Assembly (NCBI GenBank): GCA_038503035.1
Contig: JAVSML010025536.1
Span: forward strand, 410,955-474,954
Direction of reading: 5' to 3'
DNA: 64,000 nucleotides
DNA from: Crocodylus rhombifer
Lineage: Eukaryota; Chordata; Crocodylia; Crocodylidae
Shown here: positions 48,121-59,640 of the stretch, one piece after another
Layout: every line of letters begins with the position of its first letter
How positions within the stretch are numbered: position 1 is the first letter of the stretch
Program-made: the position numbers and the translations under genes
Notes under the pieces: model-generated
Seen by the model: the letters and a program-made list of their open reading frames with translations, nothing else
Database searches by the model: none
Told to the model about the DNA's origin: nothing

Positions 48121-49259
48121 TACATGCCTCAGGTTTGTTCTAGATATAGCAGGTAGAGGAGTCAGAATAATGAATTTCCTGTCATTTAAGATTAAATCAG
48201 GTAAAAATGTCTTGCAAAAGGGAATTTGGCCTCTCTTTCTTTCTCTCTTTCTACGTCTGTGCACATGCATGCATTACTTCTAATCAACGCTTTTCATACA
48301 TACGCATTTAAGGCATGATCCAAAGCTGGTTAAAGTCAACAGAAAGATCCTTGTAAGTAGTCATATACTTTAACTAACTTGTCCTGTTAAGCAGGAATTG
48401 TCTAGCACCACTAGGCTCTACCTGGTGGGGAGAAGGCCTGTGGCACAGCTATTCAGGTGACTTACTGCTGCCCAAGAAATATGAATTCCAGTACTGCACC
48501 AGACTCCCACCAAAAGCTCCCACCCCATCAGTCCAGCGGTAAATGGGTACCTTTTCATTCAAAGGCAAAAGCGGCTTGATGTGATGCTAAGCTACAAGCC
48601 CTCGCACATCACTGACTTCTAAAATTGGTCTGCTTTAAATACATATCTCTGAAATCTTTGAATAGTGGCAATGCCCCCCTCTATATTCAAAGTCTGATAA
48701 TATTTATTTTTCGAGCCCAACCCTGTTCCCAGGACAGCTATTGATTTCTATGGTACATAGTTGGTTCTCTAGTCACAATACTACAGCTTTGTACAGTCTT
48801 TTGCTATTTCACATGCGGACCACCCTTAACCACAACGTCAAGTCTGGATCTAAGTGATGCAACTTGAATTTACATCTATTTTTAATAAAAGCATCAATTA
48901 AAAGGTAGGTCAGATGCGGACAACTAACATGTTAGGAACAGCTATTCAGCAAACCCCTGGGTATGATAAATGGCGTAATATTCAAGGGAATCAAGAATTG
49001 TAACAAAACAGAAGTAGCAACAGAAATCCATTTACTGTTTTCCGATTTCAGTAAACATCACATGACCTTGCATCTATGCTGCAGAACAGGAAAAAGGGGA
49101 TTGGATTTGACAGGCAATGCTAATAATGAAAATGTTTTTTAAATGTAAGCTCTAGCTGTGTACCAATCACTGCCTAATCAGGGTTATGAGTTTCAAATTA
49201 TATTGTGTCTACTTTCACCTCCTGCCTATTATGTGAAATAAAAAGAGAAGTGCTTAAGC
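48121..49259. other. unique DNA, no gene seen
   Basis: 'cagtccagcggtaaatgggt' near 48530 may be the edge of an L2/MIR-like repeat. Nothing else was recognised. Confidence 0.4.
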
Positions 49260-49299
49260 AAATCCTTGATCTGTGCACATATATTTTTAATATTAATAT

Positions 49300-49600
49300 G
49301 TCAGAGCAGTGGCAATAATGATATTAGGCAAATGACGGAATTCTCCCCCCAGCTGGACATGTTAATTGAGAAGCCAAGTTTTAGAGGCAAAGTTCACGTC
49401 TGTGCAGATGGCGGGACAATGCCGGATGGCAGACCTAGGTCAGTGTCAATCCCAAACCGTACTTTAATGGCTCACTTCTCCGCTTTTTCAACGTCAGCTA
49501 GTCCCTGTGGGGTGTATAACTTAGGGAAGTCTGTCTCTGCCGGTTTTTTCTGCCCTTGACTCTGGTGCAGTAATTTCATGTAGAGAAGATGCCCCTATAC
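49300..49600. other. locally CpG-rich unique block
   Basis: More CpG than nearby DNA ('gacggaattc', 'ggcgggacaatgccggatgg', 'ctccgctttttcaacgtcag', 'atacgcgatccgat') without a repeat signature. A 97-codon plus-strand frame (49266-49559) covers it, but I recognise no domain. It could be a conserved element, a small CpG-containing promoter or enhancer, or an old exon. Confidence 0.25.
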
Positions 49601-50149
49601 GCGATCCGATAAAAAAACCCTAGAAATTGCACTTTCTGGCTTAAGCTGTTCATCTGAGAGACACATTTTGAGTGTTCCCATTACAGCTTCAAAACGAGTG
49701 TGGCTGCTTTAAAGCTGAATCCATAGTCCTGATCTGCCAGAGCCTGATCCAAAATGCTTCTATATTGGGAGAAACATTTCCACCACCCTTGATGGGTTTG
49801 GGATCAGATCTCCTCCTAGCCACTGATTGTCTTTTCTTTATTTTTAACAGCTTTGGTGCTTTGTCTTCAACATCGTGGACTTTATTTTCATGTCCGCTAA
49901 GGTCACTTTATACTGTTTCAGCTCCAGAGTATTTGTCGCCCATGTTAAAGCCCTTTACGCTGTCAGAATGGTGTAAGGGAACCTTAATGAAAGTGAGAAT
50001 AAGGCTCTGGATATTGTTGACATTTATTTAGCAGCAATATAATTCCCTTTTACATGCCCTGTGAATCAGGAACAGAATATATAGCACCATATAGAGAGAG
50101 AGATAGAGTTATAGCGTACTGCATCACAAGAAGACTTTTAATAGTTTCA

Positions 50150-50460
50150 GTTTCCTAAGTGATATAATTATTTATTATCTCTAATTAAAATGCAGAGTTT
50201 GGCTTTCTGCATGCAACTAGATGAAAAGCCTTCTAATGAAAAGAGCAACCATGAGCTCTAAATTTCTTTATGGAAGAGATAACTTATGTAATCACTGGTA
50301 ACCTTTTTCAAGAATATTATCTCACTATTTATAAAACAATGCCTTCTTTACTTTAGAAATTCTAATTTGCATATGAAAAAGAGCTTTATTTATTGATGCT
50401 TTTGACTGATGCATATTCCTCATTCAGGGGTACTCTTTTCCAGTCTTTCATATACCAGAG
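50150..50460. promoter_or_regulatory. candidate conserved non-coding block
   Basis: 'ccttctaatgaaaagagcaa', 'gtaatcactggtaacc', 'cactatttataaaacaatgc' and 'attctaatttgcatatgaaa' contain TAAT, GTTACC-like, TTTATAA and octamer cores with no repeat structure. Motif-based only. Confidence 0.25.
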
Positions 50461-52499
50461 TAACTAATTTTCTTTTGAAATGACCTGAAATAGTATTTTT
50501 GCTATAATTTTCGCCTCCAATCATTATAAAAGGTTTTTTACATATAAACCTCCTTCATGATTCCTGGTTTCCTAATGTAATTTCAAAGTTAAAATGCTGC
50601 AACCCTTTAACTTGTAGGCAAAGCTCTGCAAAGAGAAATGCTTCCATTTTCCCTTTTTATCCATGGGCAAACTCTTGTTAAATACGTGTTCAAGCTCACA
50701 TATGTTGATTAAACTATTGTTTATGAAGATATAACAAAAGTATATGATTACAAAATATAGACATAATTAAAAAAAAAGAAAGGAAAATCACATCCACAAA
50801 TCAAACCAGAATAAGAGTTGACTTTAAAAATTTTTTTTATGTGACGCACAAAGTTCTTCAAGTGTATATTTGTAGAGTCAGGGAAATAGCAATCCATTTA
50901 AAAAAAAACTTGACAGCCTTATGAGGTCATTTTTACTCTCACATCCATGTAACCACTGAAACCGGTGGAACAGCTTCCATTAATTTTAATGGGCTTTGGA
51001 TAAAGCCCGTAATCCATTTCTGGCCCATTTGTGTTCTGTCGTGGAGGAGACCAATTTGTCTTCTGTGAAATTTAGGGTATAACAGGGGGTAGAAAATGGC
51101 TTCCATGGGGTTGTGATTGTGTAAATTAGCACAAAATTTGACCTGAGATATTGATAAATGAATGAGGATGTAGGCAAAATGCCGAAATAGACTGCTTTTG
51201 TATTTCCCTAGCTAATGGCTATGTATAGTGTGGACACATGCTCAAACCTCATGCTTAAATCCATTTACTGTTTATAGTCCTTCCTTTGTGACTTCTTTAT
51301 GTACTGTATATTGAGTATCGTTTACCTTACGATTTCCCTTCAGCTTCCTTTACAACCAGGACCTTATTATTAACATCTCCATCTTTCTTTCTAGAAAACA
51401 GGTGCATGCCCATTGCAGTGAATTCCCCCCTAACTGGTACAGGTCCTATTCATGCAATTCCTGAACAAGGAGTCTCCTAGTTACTTCTGAACTCGATTTT
51501 CTCTCCTGTAATGCATCTGTGAGGTCAATCTGGGCTGCTGTGTTTCATAAAATATAAGACATTGCCATATACATATGCCTTTTTTCTTAGTTTTTTAAAT
51601 TCAGCAGGGTTTCTTCTTTGAAACGCATCTTGACCACGTGATCTATTATTTCCATGCTCAGACTAATCTATGTAAACCAGTTTAAGCTTGGACAACAAGT
51701 CAGAATAACATTCCACCCAGCAAATACAGGGCGTATTGATCAAATAAACATTTAATACTGACCATTTGAACAGTCAGCCAAGGGGAGCTCTTCTTATATT
51801 AAATTGCCTTTAATTTCATTCACAATATTGTTAGCTAACCCTTAGTCTACTAATGAAAATATTACTATATCAATTCAGTTTTTTATGGAATGACAACTAG
51901 TACCCTAGAAGACAGAGCAGAGCAGCACATGGGAATCTGGAAAGGGAGTTTTGAGATAGCAGATTGAGATGCAGCAATCTTACTTAGCTCCATGAAAATT
52001 GAAATCCCTGATATTTTTATTTTAGATTTCAAATTAATTTTCTCATTTATGGGTGGGTAGGAGGTTTTTTTCTGTTATAATTCCTCATAGAATTACAGGC
52101 CCTGAGCCAACAGAAAGACTTCATTTGGTTTCACTGGACTTTGGATCAGGGCAATAATTTTCAAGATTTCCAAAGTTGATTTATTTATTTAGATTTATTC
52201 ATGTTAAATAACCACAAAAACCCACCTCTGTCTCTATTATATCTGGGCACCCTTGACATAATGTAAATGTCAACAGTTGCCTGCATGATAACTAAACAGT
52301 CCTTCCCACCTTATTCCCCTATCAGCAGCGCTAACTATTAAAGCAAAATTCCTCCACGTAACAAAAAGTTAACCTTATGATTCTCTTTGAGGCTCAAATG
52401 GGTTTTGCAGAATATATTTGTCCACTTATATTTACATACAGCTAACTTAGACATACAAAGATCCAAAGTGAAAATGGAAATTAGGTCTCGGCTAGCATA
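50461..52499. other. AT-rich unique DNA, no gene seen
   Basis: Short A/T runs and unrelated frames under 65 codons. No repeat recognised. Confidence 0.5.
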
Positions 52500-52960
52500 C
52501 ATTGCCAGCAGGACTCTGCAAAGCGGCTAGTATTCACTTCGGATTCGGCTGATTTGGGGGACACTGATTTGATTTGATGATTTGAATCACTGTCCCGAAT
52601 CGATTCAGCTAAATCATCCAGGCCGGGTCCATCCCCCCTGCCCGGTAATGGCTGCCCCACCTGCCCCAGCTCTCTGGGAAAAAAAAGCCCCGACTCACTG
52701 GGTGCTGCCAGGTAGGGGGAAGGGGGCAATCCCTGCTGCCTCCCACTGCCCCATGCTGCATGGGGGGGCTCTGCATGAGCCCACCAACCCCCCCCCCAGT
52801 CTTCCAGGCCCCCACAGGTGCCTTGCCCAGGCCAGCTCCGGTCCTTTAAGAAAAAAGAAACCTGAGAAAACCCCAGGACTCACTGTTCCTGCCAACGGGA
52901 GCAATCCCTGCTACCCCCAGCTGCCCCCCATCATGTGGGGGGTTCTGCAGAACCCCCCCC

Positions 52961-52970
52961 NNNNNNNNNN
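52961..52970. other. assembly gap (10 N)
   Basis: Ten N between a C-run and a G-run. The true length is unknown. Confidence 0.98.
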
Positions 52971-53063
52971 GGGGGGCAGCAGGGATCACCCACCACTTGG
53001 CAGCACCTGGTGAGCACCAAGGTATTTTTTAAAACACTGGGAGCTGGGCTGGGCAGCCACAGC

Positions 53064-53125
53064 GGGGGCTGGGGGAGCAGGTGGAGGTCAGAGGGGCTGG
53101 GGGAGCTGGGGAGGGTGGGGGGTGG
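53064..53125 (+). other. G-rich tract, G-quadruplex candidate
   Basis: At least six runs of three or more G separated by short spacers ('gcgggggctgggggagcagg', then 'gaggggctgggggagctggg', then 'gagggtggggggtgg'). It lies inside the large inverted-repeat element. Confidence 0.6.
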
Positions 53126-53391
53126 CTGGCAGTGGTCCCTCCATGGTACCCTCCCCCCTCCCCTGCCCCTAGTACTTACCAGCTTGGAGTCTGGCTGCAG
53201 CTCCCCACTGCAGCCACAGGGACTATCTGAATCATGAAAGCTCCCCAAATCTTTTCCAAAGATTCAAAGAGCTTTGAATTGATTCAGACCTTTACATTGG
53301 TCCCCTAATTCAATTCAGATTCAGAGATTTGGACACCGAATCAGGCCGAATCTCCTCCAAATCGAATCACTGCCTGAAGCTTCGGACAGCC

Positions 53392-56300
53392 TTAATTGCC
53401 AATTATGTGGGCACATGAAATTATGTGTGTGGAAAAACACGCACGTACGTGTGTGGAAAAACACGCATGTACGTGTGTGTTTGATTTGAAAATCTGGCCC
53501 ATATCCCATAGTCTAGTAAATGTGTGCTGCTCAAGTTTTTGTCTTATATGAGCCAGCTATTATTGAACAATAATTTAAATTCCTCTGCTTTTTTGTGATT
53601 AAGGACTTAAATAATTTGTAGGCAATTTACTTAAGAAGAATCCATATGTTAGTTCTACTCAAGTTGGAGTTAATCTCCAGTGATGCAGATTTACAACATC
53701 ACACTGCAAGAGCGCACAGAGAAGCAGGCAACACAAGGAAACCTGGGGAAATTTAGATCACTCTTTCCATGTGTCAGTCAGATAACATTACACAGACTGA
53801 ATATTTGACATCACCAGACATTTTTCAGCCTTTTTTCATTTCAGTTACTCTTGGCAACTGTGTTAAGCACTAATGCAGTTTGCACATTATTATCAACGGG
53901 AAATCCCTGGCATCAAAGGATTAATTTTCGTCTTTGTCTCGTTTTAGTAATAGGAAATAAATTTTACCTAGTCATTGTCCTAGTCAAGTCAAATAAAAGA
54001 AACTATATCTGCTGACGAGCCATTATTATCACAGTCAACTAGATTAGCATTGATTTACTGTAGGTAAGGGCTGCTGAAGGGTCCTTTCTGTACATGCACT
54101 GTAGCAGCATGATTATTTACTGTAAACCTACCCTCTGATTTTCTCCTTAGGCTTGTATTGTTATTATTACAGCTAATTCACATGAAATTATGGTAGCTCT
54201 CCTGGTCTACAGTCCTTGGTCAGAGACCTAAGCAGGTGTTTGCTTAATAATTTGGTCAAAGATCAGTGAGTTAAAGGTTAGGCCATGGAGAATGAGAATG
54301 GAAGGGTCAGAGCACTTGCAGGAGGGGGCTGAGACTTGATCTTCCTGAGTCTGGAACGGTCGAACCTCAAGGTCACCCATTAGTGATCTTGCTTTAACGG
54401 ACTGTGAGATGTCGACCATAAATTCACCATGCCAGCACCTTTAACCCTATTAAGACTGTGACTACTGGAAGTAAAAGCAAGGATCCAGAAGGAACCTGCC
54501 CATGGAGAATTATTCACAAAATGTCTGAGATATTAAATTCATCTAATAGAGCTTGCATCTGTGAATGTAACTCTTCAAGAAAAGCTTATCTTTAATTGTC
54601 CCACTTTGGACAGAGGTGCATTTTATATCCACATATGGGATGATGGATAGATAGCCACAGGTTTGAGCATGTGGAAATGTCTAAGTTCATATATGTTCAT
54701 ATTACTGCATAACGTACACACATTTCCTTCTGTTCTCCAATACTGTAAGTGGATGAGTGAGTAGGTAATATTCAAATGATTGCTGTTGTCATCTGGAATT
54801 AGGAGTCATGATATCATGCCATCATCTGCTGCCTGGTTACCAGGACTGGATCAATATAGCAGATGTAATTTGTCCTTGTTCAAGTCAATAGCTATAACTT
54901 GGTGGTTAGGTATTTTAGCACATGGAAACATGTAATCACAATTTCTAGGATGCTGGCAATGGCCCTTCTCATTCCGGGCAAGTCAATTAGGGGCAGGCAA
55001 TTAGCCTGCAGCCTGTAGTTATGGTTTGCCAACCATTTCCCCCCTTTTTCAGGGATGAGAGCTTTGGGCTCCTTGAATTAACTGGAAATTGCTCAGATTT
55101 GAATAGTCTCAAAAAACTTTGAACAGCACTTAGCCAAACTTGCAGAGATTTAAATATGCTAGTGTCTAGGCTGTTTGCATTTGCTCCATTTCATCGTAAA
55201 GCCAAAACTCTTCCCAGTGCATCCCTTACCTGCCAGGCTGAGATAATTCTCAACTACTGTCCTTCTCAGGGGAAAGAGCTTGGCTTTCAGTAGCTTTCAC
55301 CTCCAGTACATTCAGTGGCTCCTTCCTCATTCCAGAAAGTCAAGGGCAGGTGAGTGACTTGGTCCCCCACTCTTCCAATTTGAAAGGTTAGCTGAACAAG
55401 CTCACTCCTTTCAGGCCTCAAAGTTGCCTCCCCAATCCTCCATTCAACCCAGCAGAGCTTAAACAATCTCCACTATACTTTAGAAATTAATTTCTTACTC
55501 AAGAATCATTTTAGGTAGGGTACCCTAATCACTGGGCATGGGCTTGAGTGTCTGAAGGAATGGAAGAATCTAAAATCTCCTCTGTCCTGGATTGACCACT
55601 GGATTAACTACTTTTTAATCAACCAAAAGAACAGAGCACCCTAGCTGTCAGCACCAAGCAGTTGCAACATGTATTCAGTGCCTCCTACGGAGTTGTGACC
55701 TTCGCTACGTTTCCAGAGCCTCCCACACTGATTTGGATTGCAACCGAGCTTGTTTGGTGGGCCAGGGCAGGGGATGGGGCAGTTAGGCACTTAGCTTGCC
55801 GATCCGATTAACTTCTGAGCAAGTCTGTGCACCTAGAAATCTTTTCAGGCCCAAACGGAGACAGGCAGTTTGCCAATTCTTGGAGTGGAGTTGATCTGGA
55901 TTGTAACCAAACGCTACTTAAGATACCTCTAAGCTTGATTTGGACCTGGCCCACAGTTCAATGCACATTACTAGCAGGAAATGAGATGATTATTGAATTT
56001 GTAGCCTCAACACAGCAGTAATGAACTACAGAGAGAAATTAGCTATACAACATATACTTTACAAAGATAATAGGGGAATATGTAGGGTTCTCTGAATGGT
56101 CTTTTTGGTGAGGAAAAATTTTCGGGCTCCGCCTTGGTCATTTGGTCTTCCGCATAGCTGAGCTCCACAAAATGTGCAGGGATATTTTTTTTTTAGCTGT
56201 ACATTTCTGGTGCATGTTAGCCCCTCAGTTTTAAGCACCTCAGCAAAGAGATTTTCACATGTGGACATGAGTGCGTGTTTCAAAAGAAAAGTCATTTTTT

Positions 56301-57156
56301 TGCATAAATAAAATTGTCATGGGAATGCCAAACTGAGGAAACAGACCTGCCAGATGCTGGGATCTCTTGGAGGACACAAAGTGCCCAGAACTCCCACTGA
56401 AGTCAAAAGGTTCTGGGCACCACTGAGCCATTTGCAGCATCGGGCCCTTGGTCCAGAACTCTTGGCTTCAGTTCATATCACTTGAACTCATGTTGTTTGA
56501 ATGGGCTTTAATCTTTATACAAACTGTTTGCTCAATTGCATTTCATACCGTGCATGATGCTGCGTGCACCTGTTTGTTTTGATAGCAACCACAATAGGAT
56601 ATTTTTGGGTTGAAATCATCAATGGTAACCACAAAAAATCCAATTAAAAACAATTCAGAAATGAAGATGCAATGCAAATAATATATATATAAAAAAGTGC
56701 TTTTCAAAGGATTGAAAAGTAAAATGTTACAAAATATTTTTAGAACCTCAAGATGTATTTTGGTGACACAAAGGCGGTTTCAAATAGGATTTCCTTTACT
56801 GAACAGGCAGGTGGTTCTGTCTGGAAAACAGTGTTTTTAGTACTTTTTAACTAAATCTGGAAAACATTTTCTGATTTAAAATTAAAGAGAGAACAAAGGT
56901 AGAACCAAGAGAATCCTATCTGTATTGAGCTGGATGAACGGTGGGCTAATTAGGAAGGAACTGCATTGTTTAAGAAATACGTGATTAGGAAAAAAATAAT
57001 CATTCCATTCTAACTGATCTGATTGGATCAATATTCTTTAATATGAGCCATCTCCTGTGAGTTCTCTGTGGATGGACCTCCAATACATTCCAATACTATA
57101 CCCAAAAGGAAAACACAATTTCTTTCTTCTGTTTTATTCCCCAAACTGGGCACAGT
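53392..57156. other. unique DNA, no gene seen
   Basis: A short direct duplication lies near 53430-53475 ('tgtgtggaaaaacacgca' occurs twice). At 55730-55945, 'gatttggattgcaacc' and 'gatctggattgtaacc' are a diverged direct pair that might mark another old element. Frames are under 80 codons. Confidence 0.4.
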
Positions 57157-57483
57157 TCATAGATTCATAGAAGTAGCATTGGAAGGGACCTAATGGATCA
57201 TCAGGTCCTATCCCCTGCCCTGGGCAGGAGAGAAAAACCGGGCTCAAATGACCCCAGCCAGGTAGTCATCAAGCCTCCTCTTAAAGACCGCCAAGGCAGA
57301 AGCCATCACCTCTTCCCTTGAAAGTTGGTTCCAGATCCTAGCCGCCCTGACTGTGAAGTAGTGCCAGTATGTGCCAGGACAGTAATGAGTCCTGGTATGG
57401 GATGAAGGCTCCTGTACGCTATGAATCAAATAATAATAGCAAAGGAAGATTTCAACCCTTCCGTGAGATCTGTGTAGGGACAA
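57157..57483 (-). mobile_element. CR1 LINE 3' end
   Basis: The tail reads 'ttcatagattcatagaagta' and 'attggaagggacctaatgg' on the plus strand, followed by the ORF2 end in minus orientation and its upstream part to about 57480. It is 5'-truncated. Confidence 0.93.
57244..57483 (-). pseudogene. CR1 ORF2 C-terminal relic
   Basis: A 79-codon frame ends with YFTVRAARIWNQLSREEV, then ALAVFKRRLDDYLAGVI and a stop, the standard CR1 ORF2 carboxyl end. The first ~30 residues are less certain. Only this terminal piece is present, so no activity is possible. Confidence 0.88.
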
Positions 57484-59271
57484 TACTCATCTCATGTGGC
57501 GTTTATTCTAGGTGTGGAGAGAAGGCTAATAGAGTGAAGTTCGCTTTCTGGCAAAAGGCCAGAACAAGGCCCGTGCACCACTAAATCTTTCAAAATAGGA
57601 TTTTAGTGGGACTTAAGTGGTGTGTGAGCTTGGTGCTGGTCTGCAGCCCAGGGGGGACTTTCACCCATGTAGAATATTACACTTCAGTCACAAGTCACCT
57701 TCAGCAAGTAGATGCAATGTAATTCTCCTTTTTTGCCTTGCTCAGATGCATGAATCATGGGCCAAGCAATGGCTCCTTAGGCCATCCAGAGTAAATTGCA
57801 CAAACTCATTTTCACAGAACTAAACAAGCCCATCCCAACCCAGAGGCAAAATCATTCCCCCCCACCCTCCGTAGTTTGAAATGGATTGTTACCTTGCTTT
57901 TCTGAGCGAGAAATAATATGGACCTTACAACAGAAGTATGTACAATGAACCTATTGGAAACAGTATATAGTGGTGGCTCAGGATTTTGTTCTACCTCCTA
58001 TTTAATTTCATCTAATGGAATTGTCCATCTCTATCACTGCTGTAGCTCAAAGAAATCTCACAAAGATTTAGGTACATACCCAACTTCACGCGTGCAAGTA
58101 GCCTCATGGGCTTCAGTGGAATTACTCAGGCACAAAACATCTAAGGCTTACAATGAGTAAGTCTCTACAGGATTGGGGTCCATGTCATCTTGGCATGCAC
58201 GAAACAGATTCCAATTCAATTGTTCTCTAACCATAGTTTTTATTGCTACTTTTCCAGGAATATGTGTTCGTGCTTTGGAGCTGGGGCTGACTCTTTCATG
58301 ACTGACTTGTTCTCCTTGGAGAGTTGCTTTAGATGGGTTACTGGGAGGGTTCAGGAAAGACAAGAAACAAGGTTTAATGAAGCGCAAAAATATGCATGTT
58401 ACAAGAGACGTATACGTATTCTGGACTCTTCCCAGGCTCAAATGGTTGGAGATGGAAGTGGTGGGGAGGAGGGGACTAGAGAGGCAAAATGTAGCTTGGG
58501 AGTAGAAGCCTCCGATGTCCCAGAACAAATTGTAAATCAGAATTTCCTCTTGTAAATTTTACCCGCAGCTCTTAAAAGTGACCACAGGTACTCGCTTTGA
58601 CATACAGTGATGGGATCCAGAGCTGCTGACAAGCTCATTTAAAGCAAACTGATTAACACTTTACAGGACTCAGGTAATAGCTGGACTGTGATGTCCAAAT
58701 TTCCCTGAACTTGGTAGGGTTTGGTTCACTTTTTTCCTAATGATACTTTATACAAATGGTGTGTGTACCCTGATGACGATCACTCTCAAATGGCTTCTAG
58801 ATGCAGTTCTTTAAAAAGTTTCTTCATTTATAAAATATGAAGTGGCTGACATAAGTTAAACCAATTAGTATGTCCCTCTATCATTTTTCCAGGTGCTTTC
58901 TTCATTATCAGATATCAATCAGCTCCAGGGCAGTAAACATGCTAGTTCTGGTATTTGTGGAATGCTCAAGTCATCAATTCAAGTGCATGCAGTTTAAATC
59001 TGAAATATTAGCAGTTCAAAAATCCATTAAGATTGGTATCAGATATGTCGTTACAATACTCATATTGAAATGTGCAGCATAGAAGCAAGCAGTGACACCT
59101 TGGAATCAAAAGGAAATATTTCCTATTATTAGAATGTTCATACAAAAAATGTAGATTATATTCAGGAGGCAAGATCAGATATTTTTCACTTAGAAAATCC
59201 TCTCTTTGGGAAGATCATCCTCATTAACAGCATCCATATTAGCTTTCTTTGGCTGGACTGTGTATCTAAAA
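57484..59271. other. unique DNA, no supported gene
   Basis: Antisense-overlapping frames of 126 and 121 codons (58148-58555) mirror each other, so at least one is a shadow. Neither has a domain I recognise. Confidence 0.4.
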
Positions 59272-59640
59272 CAGTGGTGCTCAGCCTTTTTAGACTGGAG
59301 GCACTCCCTGAATAGACTCGAGGCTCTCCTGGGTAAACTCGGGGCACCCCCTGAAACATGCCAGCTCTTACTTTTCAAATTTTTTTTTGACTATAGAAAA
59401 ATAACAGGGCATTTTTCTGTTGCAAAGTACTCAACAAGACCACACATGGATTTATCTTCATAGCTTTCAGACATTAGGGCTGGAAGGGACCTTGGAAAAT
59501 CATCTTGGAAACCTCTAGGTATATTGTGTGAATCACGTTTGCAGACCTGCTAGGGCTAATGCTGCATGGCACCCTACAGCACCCTGGAAAGGATCCTAAG
59601 AGATCCCAGGGTGCCGTGGCACCCGGGTTGAGAAGCACTG
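59272..59640. mobile_element. hAT-like element with CR1 tail inside
   Basis: The left end 'cagtggtgctcagccttttt' and right end 'cccgggttgagaagcactg' are inverted CAGTGGTTCTCAACC-type ends. Flanking 8-mers 'atctaaaa' (59264-59271) and 'ttctcaaa' (59641-59648) match at six of eight positions, compatible with an aged target duplication. Inside, 'ggcaccccctgaaacatgcc' and 'gggtgccgtggcacccggg' continue the inverted symmetry. No frame. Confidence 0.78.
59457..59515 (-). mobile_element. CR1 tail fragment inside the hAT element
   Basis: 'tcatagctttcagacattag' followed by 'ggctggaagggaccttgg' is a minus-strand CR1 3' terminus. The upstream part of the LINE is missing. Confidence 0.7.

Larger units (their letters stand above)
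52500..53391. mobile_element. large inverted-repeat element around a gap
   Basis: The outer arms carry inverted 'gattcggctgattt'-type segments: 52543-52610 on the left, and about 53320-53391 on the right, where 'caccgaatcaggccgaatct' is the reverse partner. Inside, a GC-rich unit occurs twice in direct orientation about 175 bases apart ('gcaatccctgctgcc' at 52726, 'gcaatccctgctacc' at 52901). It recurs inverted after the gap at 52971-53052, where 'ggcagcagggat' and 'tggcagcacc' are the exact reverse of 'atccctgctgcc' and 'ggtgctgcca'. Frames across it are artefacts. I suspect a non-autonomous DNA transposon of reptile type. Confidence 0.65.

Noticed and set aside
52582..53248. Long frames on both strands crossing the N run
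   Set aside because: They pass through unknown bases and mirror each other within an inverted-repeat element. Their translations are proline/glycine runs from GC-rich repeats.
58148..58555. Antisense pair of 121- and 126-codon frames
   Set aside because: Each is the shadow of the other, and neither shows a family motif or splice context.
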